This document shows positions 38,538 to 47,760 of a DNA stretch of 64,000 nucleotides, one piece after another. The notes beneath the pieces were generated by a model, which was not told the DNA's origin, did not search any database, and saw nothing but the letters and a program-made list of their open reading frames with translations. Made by a program: the position numbers and the translations under genes. The DNA comes from Histomonas meleagridis (Eukaryota; Parabasalia; Tritrichomonadida; Dientamoebidae), in NCBI GenBank assembly GCA_020186115.1, contig WSYJ01000119.1, positions 1 through 64,000 of the forward strand, read 5' to 3'. How positions within the stretch are numbered: the stretch's first letter is position 1; the number at the start of each line of letters is the position of its first letter.

Positions 38538-39591
38538 TTTAGAATCGACCTTGGAAAGAAGCCGTTTATTTTAACTTTTTAAATACTGATTCAGTCTTAT
38601 TCAATAAAAAGTGGCAACTCTTTCAACGTGCTATTTTTAAAAATAAATTCCAGAGTGAATGGGAAACATTCTTACACTAAACAAGCACTGTTGGCTGTTA
38701 AAATATGAATGTGTTTATAACGCTCAAAAAATTCTCTTGATTTTTCTATTTTAATAATTATTCACTTCATGAACTTCATGTTTAAAATTTGTTGTAGATA
38801 TCCCCAAGAATTCTTGATGAATTCATTCTAAAAATTCTACAGCGTTTATTTGATTGTACCAAATATAGCTTAAGCTGTTCTTACTGAAGTATAAAATTTT
38901 TATGGGATAGAAAACAGAATTAATAATGATTTATGAAAATTAAGACGGTACTTAATTCCTTTGATATATAAAAGCACTTAAAAATTTTTTTAGATTTCAA
39001 CATTCAAAATTTAAATTCTTCTTTATCAATAATAAGATTGGTGGAACAATATATCTTTTATAAACATTCGTCTTTAAAATAGTTATTTAAGAATTTTACC
39101 AAATGTTAGCTTGTGCAAAATTTTTAAAACAAGGTTAAATAAAACTATAAACTATTCAAAAAATAAATTTTGCCTATAAAGAGAAAACGTTCCTGTATCA
39201 CAATCGTATTTGTATTTTATAATGTTAATCTTATAATTAGAAAAACAAACCAAGAGCCAAAATCGATTTAAAAGTGGTAGTTCACAGTAAATATGATCTT
39301 TCTCGCAAATCCTGTTTTTGGTTAATCTTGCTCTTATTGAAAAAGTTGGTGTCAATTTGGTCAAACGTGTTTTCATATGACGTTATTTTTGGGAAGTTTA
39401 CACCGCGATAAATTTTGTGAGTTATGTTAACCACATTGAAAATTCATCAGAAATTTTGAATCAGATGATTGGGTTATAAACTTTCATAGATTTTGACTTT
39501 TAAATTTTCGTATTTATTCACATTGTCTGCGCTGTTTACGATTTGGTTAATATCATTACATGAGAAATCTTGATATAATTCCTTATGATCA
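38538..39591. other. Intergenic, about 1.05 kb
   Basis: No supported gene. A 74-codon frame with an ATG (39376 to 39152, minus) has no recognisable domain and average composition, and is doubtful. The promoter-proximal motif at 38561-38570 is the only signal I see. Confidence 0.5.
38561..38570 (-). promoter_or_regulatory. GCCGTTTATT element (plus orientation)
   Basis: It lies 24 nt upstream of the ATG at 38537, but inverted relative to the gene. It is identical to the condensin-gene element GCCGTTTATT at 18263. Confidence 0.4.
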
Positions 39592-39936
39592 TCAATTTGT
39601 TATTGGTAAAACTGCTCCAGGGTTTAAAAGCCAGCTTATGGACGTGAGGTCATCGGGTGGGATAACACGATCTTGATGGTTAAGATCTGAATAGGTATTA
39701 TTGAAGTTTTGTTCTTGTTGTATCTGCCCAAATCTCATTGCGTTTTGTTCTCCTTTCATCTGGAAACACAAACCATCTTTCCCTGTCATTTTGTCCAAAT
39801 TTCTTCTTGGTTGTCTTTTCATTTTTACCATCAATTTTGCTTTTTCATCTAGAGGATAGACCATTGATTCTTTTCCTTGGTCATCTAATATGATAATTCT
39901 GCTCCATCGCGAAGGCCATTGGTTGATGAACTCCAT
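39592..39936 (-). CDS. Hypothetical protein, 114 aa
   Basis: No family recognised. It starts MEFINQWPSRWSRI with three Trp or aromatic positions and a strand-like segment (IIILDDQGKESMVYPL). A Lys/Arg-rich middle (KLMVKMKRQPRRN) and a Gln/Asn-rich linker follow, ending in LLNPGAVLPITN. Composition is more even and GC-richer than the surrounding DNA, which supports coding. There is no signal or membrane segment. Spacing is loose on both sides (about 1 kb and 0.9 kb). Confidence 0.5.
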   Translation of the reverse strand: MEFINQWPSRWSRIIILDDQGKESMVYPLDEKAKLMVKMKRQPRRNLDKMTGKDGLCFQMKGEQNAMRFGQIQQEQNFNNTYSDLNHQDRVIPPDDLTSISWLLNPGAVLPITN

Positions 39937-40834
39937 TCGTCAATATCAAAAAATAAAAATTGCTTTAAAAACACTGTTTTCACAACCGTCATGATCAGAA
40001 AAATTGAAAACTATTTTCAATACTCCACTGAAATATGCTCAAAAGAATATTGAGCCAAGTCAAGATTATCGGAAAAAAAGTCAAAGAATTTTTTCACCAT
40101 TTACAACGCAAAATCTTCATAATTTTAATGTATTTGCATGATTAAATGATTGTTTTAATCAATGTGGATATATTTCTTTCGTTAAAGCTCTAAAAATAGG
40201 CAAAATAATCTCATTTTTTTTCTGATTTCAAAAAAAAAATTGTTTTTTCTTATCTGATTTTCGATAATTAAAATTTAATTTCTAATAAAATTGAGTTATT
40301 TTATTCTTTAAAATAGAATATTTTTTGATGTCGTTTGACATCGCAAATTTGCGATGATCATCGGTTACATGAAATTGAGAACATTATCGTCATTTGAGTT
40401 GTCAAATTGACAGGAGTAACGTAACTTTAGAATTATCGCTATTTTTTCCTAAAAGCTTGCTGTTATGTAATTCATCCTTTATACCATTTAATTAATTCTC
40501 GTAACTAAGTTCGCATAAAATAAGAAAATTTCAATATATCAAATCATTTTCAAGAAGATTTACTATATATCCAAAAAAACATTTGATATTTATTTAATAA
40601 ATCACATGTTGTACAATAACACATATCCATGCATCCCGCAAATAATGTTATAATTTCTTTTCAACATTGATTTTATAAAATATAAAATTTCTTTTTTCGA
40701 ATTGATCTGTTTAAGTATTTAAAATAAAAAAGCACTAAAAAGAAATTATTAATTTTTGTCTATTGTTTGTATCACTTGAGTTTGAGAATAAGAATCTTTT
40801 GTCTAGTTTTTACATCACATGTCTCTATGGTTGA
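39937..40834. other. Divergent gap of 0.9 kb with a palindrome cluster
   Basis: At 40327-40412 there are three inverted repeats: GATGTC/GACATC around GTTT (40327-40342), the 18-bp palindrome CATCGCAAATTTGCGATG (40339-40356), and TGTCAA-A-TTGACA (40400-40412). A T run follows near 40440. It is a candidate structured RNA or protein-binding cluster. Confidence 0.5.
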
Positions 40835-41251
40835 ATGGAAGAAAACGAATTCAACTTCAGGAAGATTGGTGTTGTAATGACTGGTATTGGAGTCACATCT
40901 TATTTTTTATCAATGTTAATTCATTTTAATCGAACTTTCTTACTTTTTTCAAATTTATTATTTTTTGGTGGAATCTTAATGATTTTAAGACCAGAAAAAT
41001 CAGCGCATCTCTTTCTCTCCAAAAAGAGAATTCCAGCAACTGTTTGCTTAGTCGTTGGTTTCATTTTAATATGTTTTAATCGTGGTTTTTTCGGGTGTTT
41101 ATCTCAATTAATTGGCGGGTTTATTTTATTTGGTGGGTTTATTCCATATGTTTTATCTAGTTTCAAGAAAATTCCAATAATTGGAGATCTCCTAAAAAAG
41201 ATAACCATTCCAGATTTTATCTATCAAATGAACGAAGAAAAGCTTCCATAG
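40835..41251 (+). CDS. Got1-like Golgi membrane protein
   Basis: 138 residues with four membrane segments. The pattern FRKIGVVMTGIGVTSYFLSML, LLFFGGILMILR, VCLVVGFILICFNRGFFGCLSQLIGGFILFGGFIPYVLSS and a final FKKIPIIGDLLKK fits Got1/Sft2-family proteins, notably the FxKIGxxLTGxG start. Got1 cycles between ER and Golgi and supports COPII/COPI traffic and SNARE-dependent fusion. The length is normal (about 138). The short charged N- and C-termini would be cytosolic. It joins the Rabs, ArfGAP and TBC GAP in this window as traffic machinery. Confidence 0.88.
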   Translation: MEENEFNFRKIGVVMTGIGVTSYFLSMLIHFNRTFLLFSNLLFFGGILMILRPEKSAHLFLSKKRIPATVCLVVGFILICFNRGFFGCLSQLIGGFILFGGFIPYVLSSFKKIPIIGDLLKKITIPDFIYQMNEEKLP

Positions 41252-41448
41252 GTTTCATTGACGTTGACACGAACGATTTCAACAACAATTTTTCTTTTTT
41301 GTAAAAATCACCATCAAAAACATTTTTTTCTGTATATATTTACTAAGCGCCTTTGGATTTTACCCAAAAAACATTTGTTAGACAGATATTTCCTCTTCGA
41401 ACTCAGAAACATTTTTCCTCAGACGATAGAAATAAACTTGTCGATATT

Positions 41449-44400
41449 TCAGGATCTTTGTTCGTACACTTGTTGAAAACCTTTTTCTTTCATTCTTTGT
41501 AACACTTCTGGCGATCCGATGTGTTGTGGTAAGTTACCGTCTGCGTTATACCATTTATTTGGGTTTGCTGAATAATTCACCAACAATTCTATGATTGTCA
41601 AATCGTTTTTCTTCACGGCCAAAAACAATGGCGTGTTTTTCTCTTCGTCATTGTTCGGAGCATTCACTAAAACTCCAGCTTTCAGAAGTATTGTAATGAA
41701 TTCGACGTTTCTCATTTCGACTGCCAAGTATAGACAAGACTGGTTATTTTCATTTTGGAGATCTAAGTCACAACGTGGGTCAGATACTAATCTTTGGAAT
41801 ATGTTTACGTTGTTATATTGTAAACATCGGCAAAGAGGTGTTTCGTTTTTATCATTTCGAATGTTTAAGTCCAAATTCGGTAATGATAACAATGCATTAA
41901 ATAGTTCTAAATTAAAGTCTTTAGTCTTAGAACTGATATCGAAATAGAAATGAACTGCATGTGGATATTTGTCACTATATAAATTAGGGTCAAATTCCGG
42001 ACATCGTTGTGATAATAAATATAATTGTTCAATCGCTTTCTTCTTGATTAAGACGTGTATTAGATATGAGCCATTGATGGACTTACTATTTAAGGAATAT
42101 GATGGACAATATTTTAAGAGCTTGTTAAATAACTCAAAGTTTTTGGTCTCTAAACAATAAACTAGTGATTGCATATGGGAATTCTTGAAATTACGTATAA
42201 GAAAAATGGTCTTCTCTGTAAGCTTATGATCAACTGCTTCACAAAATGGAGTCTCTAAATTGTTGTCTGGAAAATATGGATCAATCCCTTTTTCAAATAA
42301 CATTTGTGTGGAATTAAACGTTGGACTTCGAATTGAATAGAAAAGTGCCGTACGCTTATCGTCGTCGGTTTCATTGATATCGTAGCGGTTAATGATCGAC
42401 TGTAATATTTCTAAATTGTCAATAAACATCGCCGAAAAGTGTAAAAATGGGGTGCCCTCAATTTTATAACTTGTAATTAACGAACCGAAATTTTTCAATT
42501 GCCAATTAAATAATGTTAAGCTGTTGTTAGTAATGGCCTTATTAAAATCAGTAATTCCTAACAATATAAAGAAACGAAATTGATCAAATTTAATTGGATT
42601 TGTTGCCAGTTCAATACACATCGAATACATAATTTGTGATTGTAATTCTTCGAAATTTTCAAATTTATTATCAATGGATAAATATTCGCCAATCGTTGAT
42701 AACAAATATTTGTTTTTCATGCATTCAAATGATTGATCGTTAAACATCCAATTCTTCAATTTCATTGGTGTATATAATGGCATCAAAATTTGGAACTTAA
42801 TGAGCCTATTGTAAATATCATCGATGAAATGCGCAAACTTAAAGAATGGATATGATATTGACCACTTATCTTGACCAGCTTCAATGTCAGCATTAATATG
42901 TTTGCCAATAGGTTCAATGTTTGGAAATGTGATTGAAATATGTAGGTCGGGGATTTGTGGCTGTATGATTGGTTGATTTGTTTCATTTTGACAGATCTCC
43001 AACATGAGCCAAAAATCATATAAAGCTTCAACAGGCCCAAAATCAATGGTGAAATAGCCTTGTGGTGTTGATAAGATTCCAATTGACTTCCCTGGCTCGA
43101 CTTGTGTAAACTTTACGCATTGAATTGGTGCACCATATAATAATGGAGTCTTGTTACCACAAATAAAATTATAAGTCTCAGGGAGGACTTCATGTGAATC
43201 AGTTTTCTTTGGAGTAAAGTTAAATAAATGGATAAATGATCTTGTTAAGATTATGGTATAACTTTGTCCTTGTAAATTTACGAAATGTGAATAGACAATA
43301 TACCCGAAAAACATCTTGTTTTGAGGATTTGTTTGTTGTCTAAACGCATTTAATGCATTATGAAAACGATCAACGATATCACACGGTAAACGGCTCCATT
43401 TGCCAAGACAAATTGCTATCAAAAATTCAATCAAACTGTTTTTATCGGTGATATCGTCGTTTACAGGTGTGTAATCGGTTATAATTTGACGATCGATTTG
43501 ATGCCATTGGTAATTGGTTCGCTTATCAATAAGCAAGAAACGAGACAAATAATTAATAAAGGGATATGGTAAAGTTCGGTAAATTGCATCTTTAAGTGAT
43601 TCAATAACATAAACGTCAAGTGGTAATTCATTTCGATCAAAAAATAAACGGAGTTCTTCAAGAATGGAACTGATGTATTTGGATGGAGGAACTGAAGAAA
43701 TTCGTTGAAGAAGTGATGCTGAAAATTCCTTCATTTTATTGGAAGGATCATCTAAATGAAGTGTTGAAAAAACTGTTGGTGTTGGACCTGGAGTGTATGA
43801 TATATCATATTTAAATTCTCCATGAGGATTATAACAAGTTCCATCAGAATTGAAAAATAATTCAAGAATATCAACAATCTTAGTAAACGGAAAGATTATC
43901 GTGTTATTAGAATCATCTGAATAACGAAGAATGACGGATTCAAAAGGTAAATTTAAAACTGAAGATAAATAAAAAAATTGAGTTTCCCATGTTTGATCGC
44001 CAATGTAACGCTTAATAGCACTAACAATGTTGTCTCCATCTGGGACAAATGGAATTTGAGCAATAATTGGGCCTAATTGGTCATGAAGATGTTGGAATTT
44101 AATTGTAATGCGTTGATAAAGTTCTGAACCACCATCAACCAATGTTATACATGATTTATCTTGAACAGTTTCTTCAGCAAGTGACCCATCATCATTAGTT
44201 TTGACTTTTAACTCATATTTTAATTGTGGAAAGAGTTGAAGTGGTATAACTTTGGGAGGTAAATGAAATGTGAATGTGCTATCAATGTACACTACGCCTT
44301 TTATCAAGCTTGCATTTTCAAAAATCAAACGATCTTTAAATGTATCCAAAAAATTATCAGCTGTGTCGTTCGAAAATGGATTCCAGATGTTTTTGCTATA

Positions 44401-44460
44401 ATGTTGGAGATCACTACTTGTTAAATAGAAAAAGTAAGATTTTTGTTTTTTGCTTGACAT
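41449..44460 (-). CDS. Large ankyrin-repeat protein, 1,003 aa
   Basis: The N-terminal 640 residues match no family I know. They are rich in aromatic residues and have a mixed strand/helix character. One stretch near residues 390-510 (FFGYIVYSHFVNL, SYTIILTRSFIHLFNF, YDFWLMLEI) has beta-sandwich spacing like a PH-type domain. From about residue 640 it has degenerate ankyrin repeats, clearest at the end: NETPLCRCLQYNNVNIFQRLV, NQSCLYLAVEMRNVEFITILL and NTPLFLAVKKNDLTIIELLVNY. These ankyrins differ from the 170-bp cassettes. The frame extends to a GTG at 44508; the first ATG is 44460. It resembles trichomonad multidomain ankyrin proteins of unknown role. Confidence 0.65.
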   Translation of the reverse strand: MSSKKQKSYFFYLTSSDLQHYSKNIWNPFSNDTADNFLDTFKDRLIFENASLIKGVVYIDSTFTFHLPPKVIPLQLFPQLKYELKVKTNDDGSLAEETVQDKSCITLVDGGSELYQRITIKFQHLHDQLGPIIAQIPFVPDGDNIVSAIKRYIGDQTWETQFFYLSSVLNLPFESVILRYSDDSNNTIIFPFTKIVDILELFFNSDGTCYNPHGEFKYDISYTPGPTPTVFSTLHLDDPSNKMKEFSASLLQRISSVPPSKYISSILEELRLFFDRNELPLDVYVIESLKDAIYRTLPYPFINYLSRFLLIDKRTNYQWHQIDRQIITDYTPVNDDITDKNSLIEFLIAICLGKWSRLPCDIVDRFHNALNAFRQQTNPQNKMFFGYIVYSHFVNLQGQSYTIILTRSFIHLFNFTPKKTDSHEVLPETYNFICGNKTPLLYGAPIQCVKFTQVEPGKSIGILSTPQGYFTIDFGPVEALYDFWLMLEICQNETNQPIIQPQIPDLHISITFPNIEPIGKHINADIEAGQDKWSISYPFFKFAHFIDDIYNRLIKFQILMPLYTPMKLKNWMFNDQSFECMKNKYLLSTIGEYLSIDNKFENFEELQSQIMYSMCIELATNPIKFDQFRFFILLGITDFNKAITNNSLTLFNWQLKNFGSLITSYKIEGTPFLHFSAMFIDNLEILQSIINRYDINETDDDKRTALFYSIRSPTFNSTQMLFEKGIDPYFPDNNLETPFCEAVDHKLTEKTIFLIRNFKNSHMQSLVYCLETKNFELFNKLLKYCPSYSLNSKSINGSYLIHVLIKKKAIEQLYLLSQRCPEFDPNLYSDKYPHAVHFYFDISSKTKDFNLELFNALLSLPNLDLNIRNDKNETPLCRCLQYNNVNIFQRLVSDPRCDLDLQNENNQSCLYLAVEMRNVEFITILLKAGVLVNAPNNDEEKNTPLFLAVKKNDLTIIELLVNYSANPNKWYNADGNLPQHIGSPEVLQRMKEKGFQQVYEQRS

Positions 44461-44877
44461 CTTGGCGATTTGAGAAACTGTATTTGAATTGGTTATTGCC
44501 AAATTCACAAAGCTCTGAATATTTTTTTATTTGAGAATAAAATAATGGCAAAAAATTATTCATCTCAAACTTTGAGGAGTACCCCGGTTAACTGTCTGTG
44601 AGGGTAAAAAACATCCTGCAAATTATCTCAGTAGTAACACAGCTCTTCCATAATTTACTTTAGGTAGAATATAAAATCTTAGACTCAGAGGAATAAAAAT
44701 ATTGAATTTATAACATAATCATAAAAAAATTTTTAATATATAAATGTGATAAATGTTTCTTCATAATCTAATTAATGTTTTTTATATTTTTTTGCTACTT
44801 AGGAATTTTTTGTATTTTGATAGAAGAAAAAAAGAAAATAAAGGTTAAATTACAAAAAATCGTTTTATTTAATATAT
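44461..44877. other. Intergenic with a GC-rich patch
   Basis: 417 bp between two leftward genes. A compact GC-rich patch at 44576-44606 (ACCCCGGTTAACTGTCTGTG) stands out from 75-80% AT surroundings. No ORF or repeat was identified. Confidence 0.45.
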
Positions 44878-46425
44878 TCACAGTAAATTTGTAATTTGAT
44901 AGCCCGGGATAACATCTGGCAATACGTATGAAGCAAAAAAGTTGGTGCTATGTTCCCATTCGTCGATATCTTTTATTTCAGGTGCTACCACGTCTTTTCT
45001 CACAATTTTTTTGAGTGAGGTCTGGTTGAATTTGAGTCTTTGGAATTCCGACACTTTTTTCATAACCAGAAACAGCCATTCGCCCGTTAAGCATGGGTTA
45101 AGGTGCCCCGAAATTTTTATCGTTTTATTGTAAATTTTCTTAGCATTTGTCACAATGAAATTAACATCCCTTAAAAAACTCCAAGTGCATTCGGGAATCT
45201 CATCATAATACTTCTGGAAATCTGGAAATGGCACACTCTCTTCAATTACACATTTCTTTGCTAAAAGAAAATCCATTGCATCAAACAAAAAATCTTGAAT
45301 GATATTCCAAACTCCGATTTGCATACAGTTCAACAAGCATAAGGATTTTGTTTGCTTAAGATAAAATTTAAGATTTGACGGAAATTTAAGTTTGGTCGTA
45401 ATTTCATTTCTTAGAACTTTAACAAACTCTGTTATTATAACGTGAAGTGTTGTTGGTATGATTGCTATAACACCACTAAGCTCATTGGAAAAATATTTCT
45501 TGAAATATGCATACAAAAACATGTTGGCCGATAGCAGGTAAACTATCCAATCTTTTGTCACTTTTTTGTTGAGTGTTATTTCGCAAAACATCGAAAATAC
45601 TTCAACTAATGGATCTTCTATTTCTTTAATCGGATGGCCAAGCGCTATATACTTCTCAATGAACTTTACGATATAAATAGATACAAGTGGTACTTTATCT
45701 GTGGTTTCCTTGAGAATCGTGTGATCTTGGATAATTCTAAGATCATTGGTGATAAAAGAAGGCTCTAATGTCATAAGCTGCATCCCAACTTCCCGAATTA
45801 ATGTTGATATATTTGATGAAAGCCGAACTTTGGACTCCAAGATCGTAAGGGACGCTTGGAGTTCTGTGCTTTGTTGAGGATTTTTTGTGTTTAATGTTGT
45901 TATGTATTTTGGAATAAGGTTGGGATGATAAAATTCTGAATTGGCTGTTTGAGGATCAACAAAAACAGGAATTTTTTGGACGAGTTCGCAGTACAATGTT
46001 ACGTCAGATATTTTTTGAAGCAATATTGAATTATCATTTATTTCTCCATCGATTTGTTTAAGAGAAAAAGCAACTGTAACTGTAAACGTGCCTAATTTTG
46101 TTTCGATTGGAAATGGTTTCTCTATGGGTTTATCTATAGTATATTTGGTTGGAATTTTGATTGTACTTCTTCCTACATGAAAGATAGAACCATTAATAGA
46201 TTTAGAATGTAGAGCTATATTAATTTCACTTGTTGTTAGTTCATTTGGGCTTATTGTAAAATGTTCATTAAGTTGTTTAAGAAGTGCATTTGTCTTTATT
46301 CCATTTGTTTTTCCTTGAAGTGAACCACATTTCCAAGCAATTAGAAGAACCGAAGGCATAGCTCGTGGAAACTCAATTGATGTGATATCAAAGTTTATCT
46401 CAACATGTTGAGAATTATCAGACAT
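44878..46425 (-). CDS. NT-C2-like domain protein, 515 aa
   Basis: Residues about 5-145 form an all-beta domain with the C2-type pattern of NT-C2/EEIG1 proteins: FDITSIEF, VLLIAWKCGS, STIKIPTKY and GTFTVTVAFSLKQI. The rest (about 200-515) is helical (DLRIIQDHTILKETTDKVPLVSIYIVKFIEKYI), with a distant look of the DIL/dilute cargo-binding fold. NT-C2 proteins are typically endosomal or cytoskeletal adaptors. The frame is open upstream to a TTG at 46479. The first ATG (46425, MSDNSQ) lies 14 nt from a perfect CGACCGTTTAA element, which fixes the start. The exact function is unknown. Confidence 0.6.
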   Translation of the reverse strand: MSDNSQHVEINFDITSIEFPRAMPSVLLIAWKCGSLQGKTNGIKTNALLKQLNEHFTISPNELTTSEINIALHSKSINGSIFHVGRSTIKIPTKYTIDKPIEKPFPIETKLGTFTVTVAFSLKQIDGEINDNSILLQKISDVTLYCELVQKIPVFVDPQTANSEFYHPNLIPKYITTLNTKNPQQSTELQASLTILESKVRLSSNISTLIREVGMQLMTLEPSFITNDLRIIQDHTILKETTDKVPLVSIYIVKFIEKYIALGHPIKEIEDPLVEVFSMFCEITLNKKVTKDWIVYLLSANMFLYAYFKKYFSNELSGVIAIIPTTLHVIITEFVKVLRNEITTKLKFPSNLKFYLKQTKSLCLLNCMQIGVWNIIQDFLFDAMDFLLAKKCVIEESVPFPDFQKYYDEIPECTWSFLRDVNFIVTNAKKIYNKTIKISGHLNPCLTGEWLFLVMKKVSEFQRLKFNQTSLKKIVRKDVVAPEIKDIDEWEHSTNFFASYVLPDVIPGYQITNLL

Positions 46426-46438
46426 AAATTTGCTGAAA

Positions 46439-46449
46439 TTAAACGGTCG
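46439..46449 (-). promoter_or_regulatory. CGACCGTTTAA element
   Basis: The coding strand reads CGACCGTTTAA, 13 nt before the ATG at 46425. It shares the decamer CGACCGTTTA with the element 5 nt before the ArfGAP ATG. Confidence 0.5.
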
Positions 46450-46589
46450 TAAATATGCAATACATAATGAAAATACCAAATGATTATGAACATCTGTTTC
46501 ATGTTTTAGTTACTTATATTTTCGTATTTTGCATTTAAAAATTAAGTGTATATAAAAAAAATTTTCTATAAATGGATCTTCTTTACTGT

Positions 46590-47760
46590 ATTAGATATTA
46601 ATATTTTTGAAGTAAATCTATTATTTCCCCATGTGAATTTCTAGATGCATATATAAGTGCTGTATGAAATGGTTTGAATCAACTCCACATAATATTTTGA
46701 TATATTAAATGAATGAAAGAAATATTAAACAAAATATTTAAATATCTTTAATATTGATATCAATTCCTTTTTGTTCAAGAAGTGATTTAACGATTTTAAT
46801 ATGACCATTTTCAGATGCAAACATAAGTGCTGTCCTATGTGGTTAAAATAATTTCCAAATATTTTATTTAAATACTAAATTTTAAAAATTAAATTTAAAT
46901 AAAATGATTAAATATCTTTAGCATTGATATCAATTCCTTTTTGTGCAAGAAACAATTTAACTATTTCTGTGTAACCAAAACGAGATGCATCCATTAGTGA
47001 TGTTTCAAATAATTTAAATAAATTCCGAATATAATATGATGATATATTGAAATTATTAAAATTAATTCTAAATATAACAATAAAATATCTTTAGTATTGA
47101 TATTAATTCCTTTTTTCTTAAGAAGTAATTTAACAATATCAGTATGGCCATTTTGAGATGCAAGCATTAATGCTGTATAATGTTGTAATCCAAATAATAT
47201 TTTGAAATTTTATATGATTAAAATTAATATTAAATCTAAGAAACAAAATTCAATAATATTAACATCAATTTTTTTTGTTTGAGTAACAGTTTGACGACTT
47301 TAACATGACCATAATATGATGCTTCCATTAATGCAGTCCAAAACAAGAAAAAATAACACCAAAAATGTAATGTAAAACTTTGTTAAAGGAAAATTGACTT
47401 TAAGAAATATAAATAAATGGTTTTATAATTGTTAATATCAAATTTACCTTTTTGAAGAAGGAATTCAACAATTTTTTCATGACCATTTTGTGATGCTAAT
47501 AAAAACCCATTATAAAACATTTCAAACGAATTCCAAATATGCATTTTAAACAAGAAAAATTATATATTTAATATCAAATTCATTAAAAAAACATTAACAT
47601 CATTTATACTACCACATTTTTTTCTAATAAGGAATTTAACAATTTCAAAACATCCTTCTTGACAAGCAATTAGAAATAAGGTATTAAATATATGTATAAA
47701 ATTTTATAATCAAAAATGAGATATCATTATCACGAGATAAATTTTAATTACACTAAAAAA
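46590..47760 (-). repeat. Ankyrin cassette array behind the 48.9-kb head
   Basis: Seven cassettes read leftward. Unit-start words fall at 46657, 46827, 46997, about 47170, 47331, 47505 and 47675, giving periods of 170, 170, 173, 161, 174 and 170 bp. The units nearest the head are more diverged (poly-Asn-like codons) than the outer ones. Spacers keep the TTCCAAATATT-type core on the plus strand. Confidence 0.8.

Noticed and set aside
39152-39376. 74-codon minus-strand frame as a gene
   Set aside because: It has an ATG but average random-like composition, no motif upstream and no family. Not enough support.
40339-40420. U6-like snRNA, minus strand, on a GATGA...CGCAAATT resemblance
   Set aside because: The ACAGAGA box and the U4-pairing region are missing.
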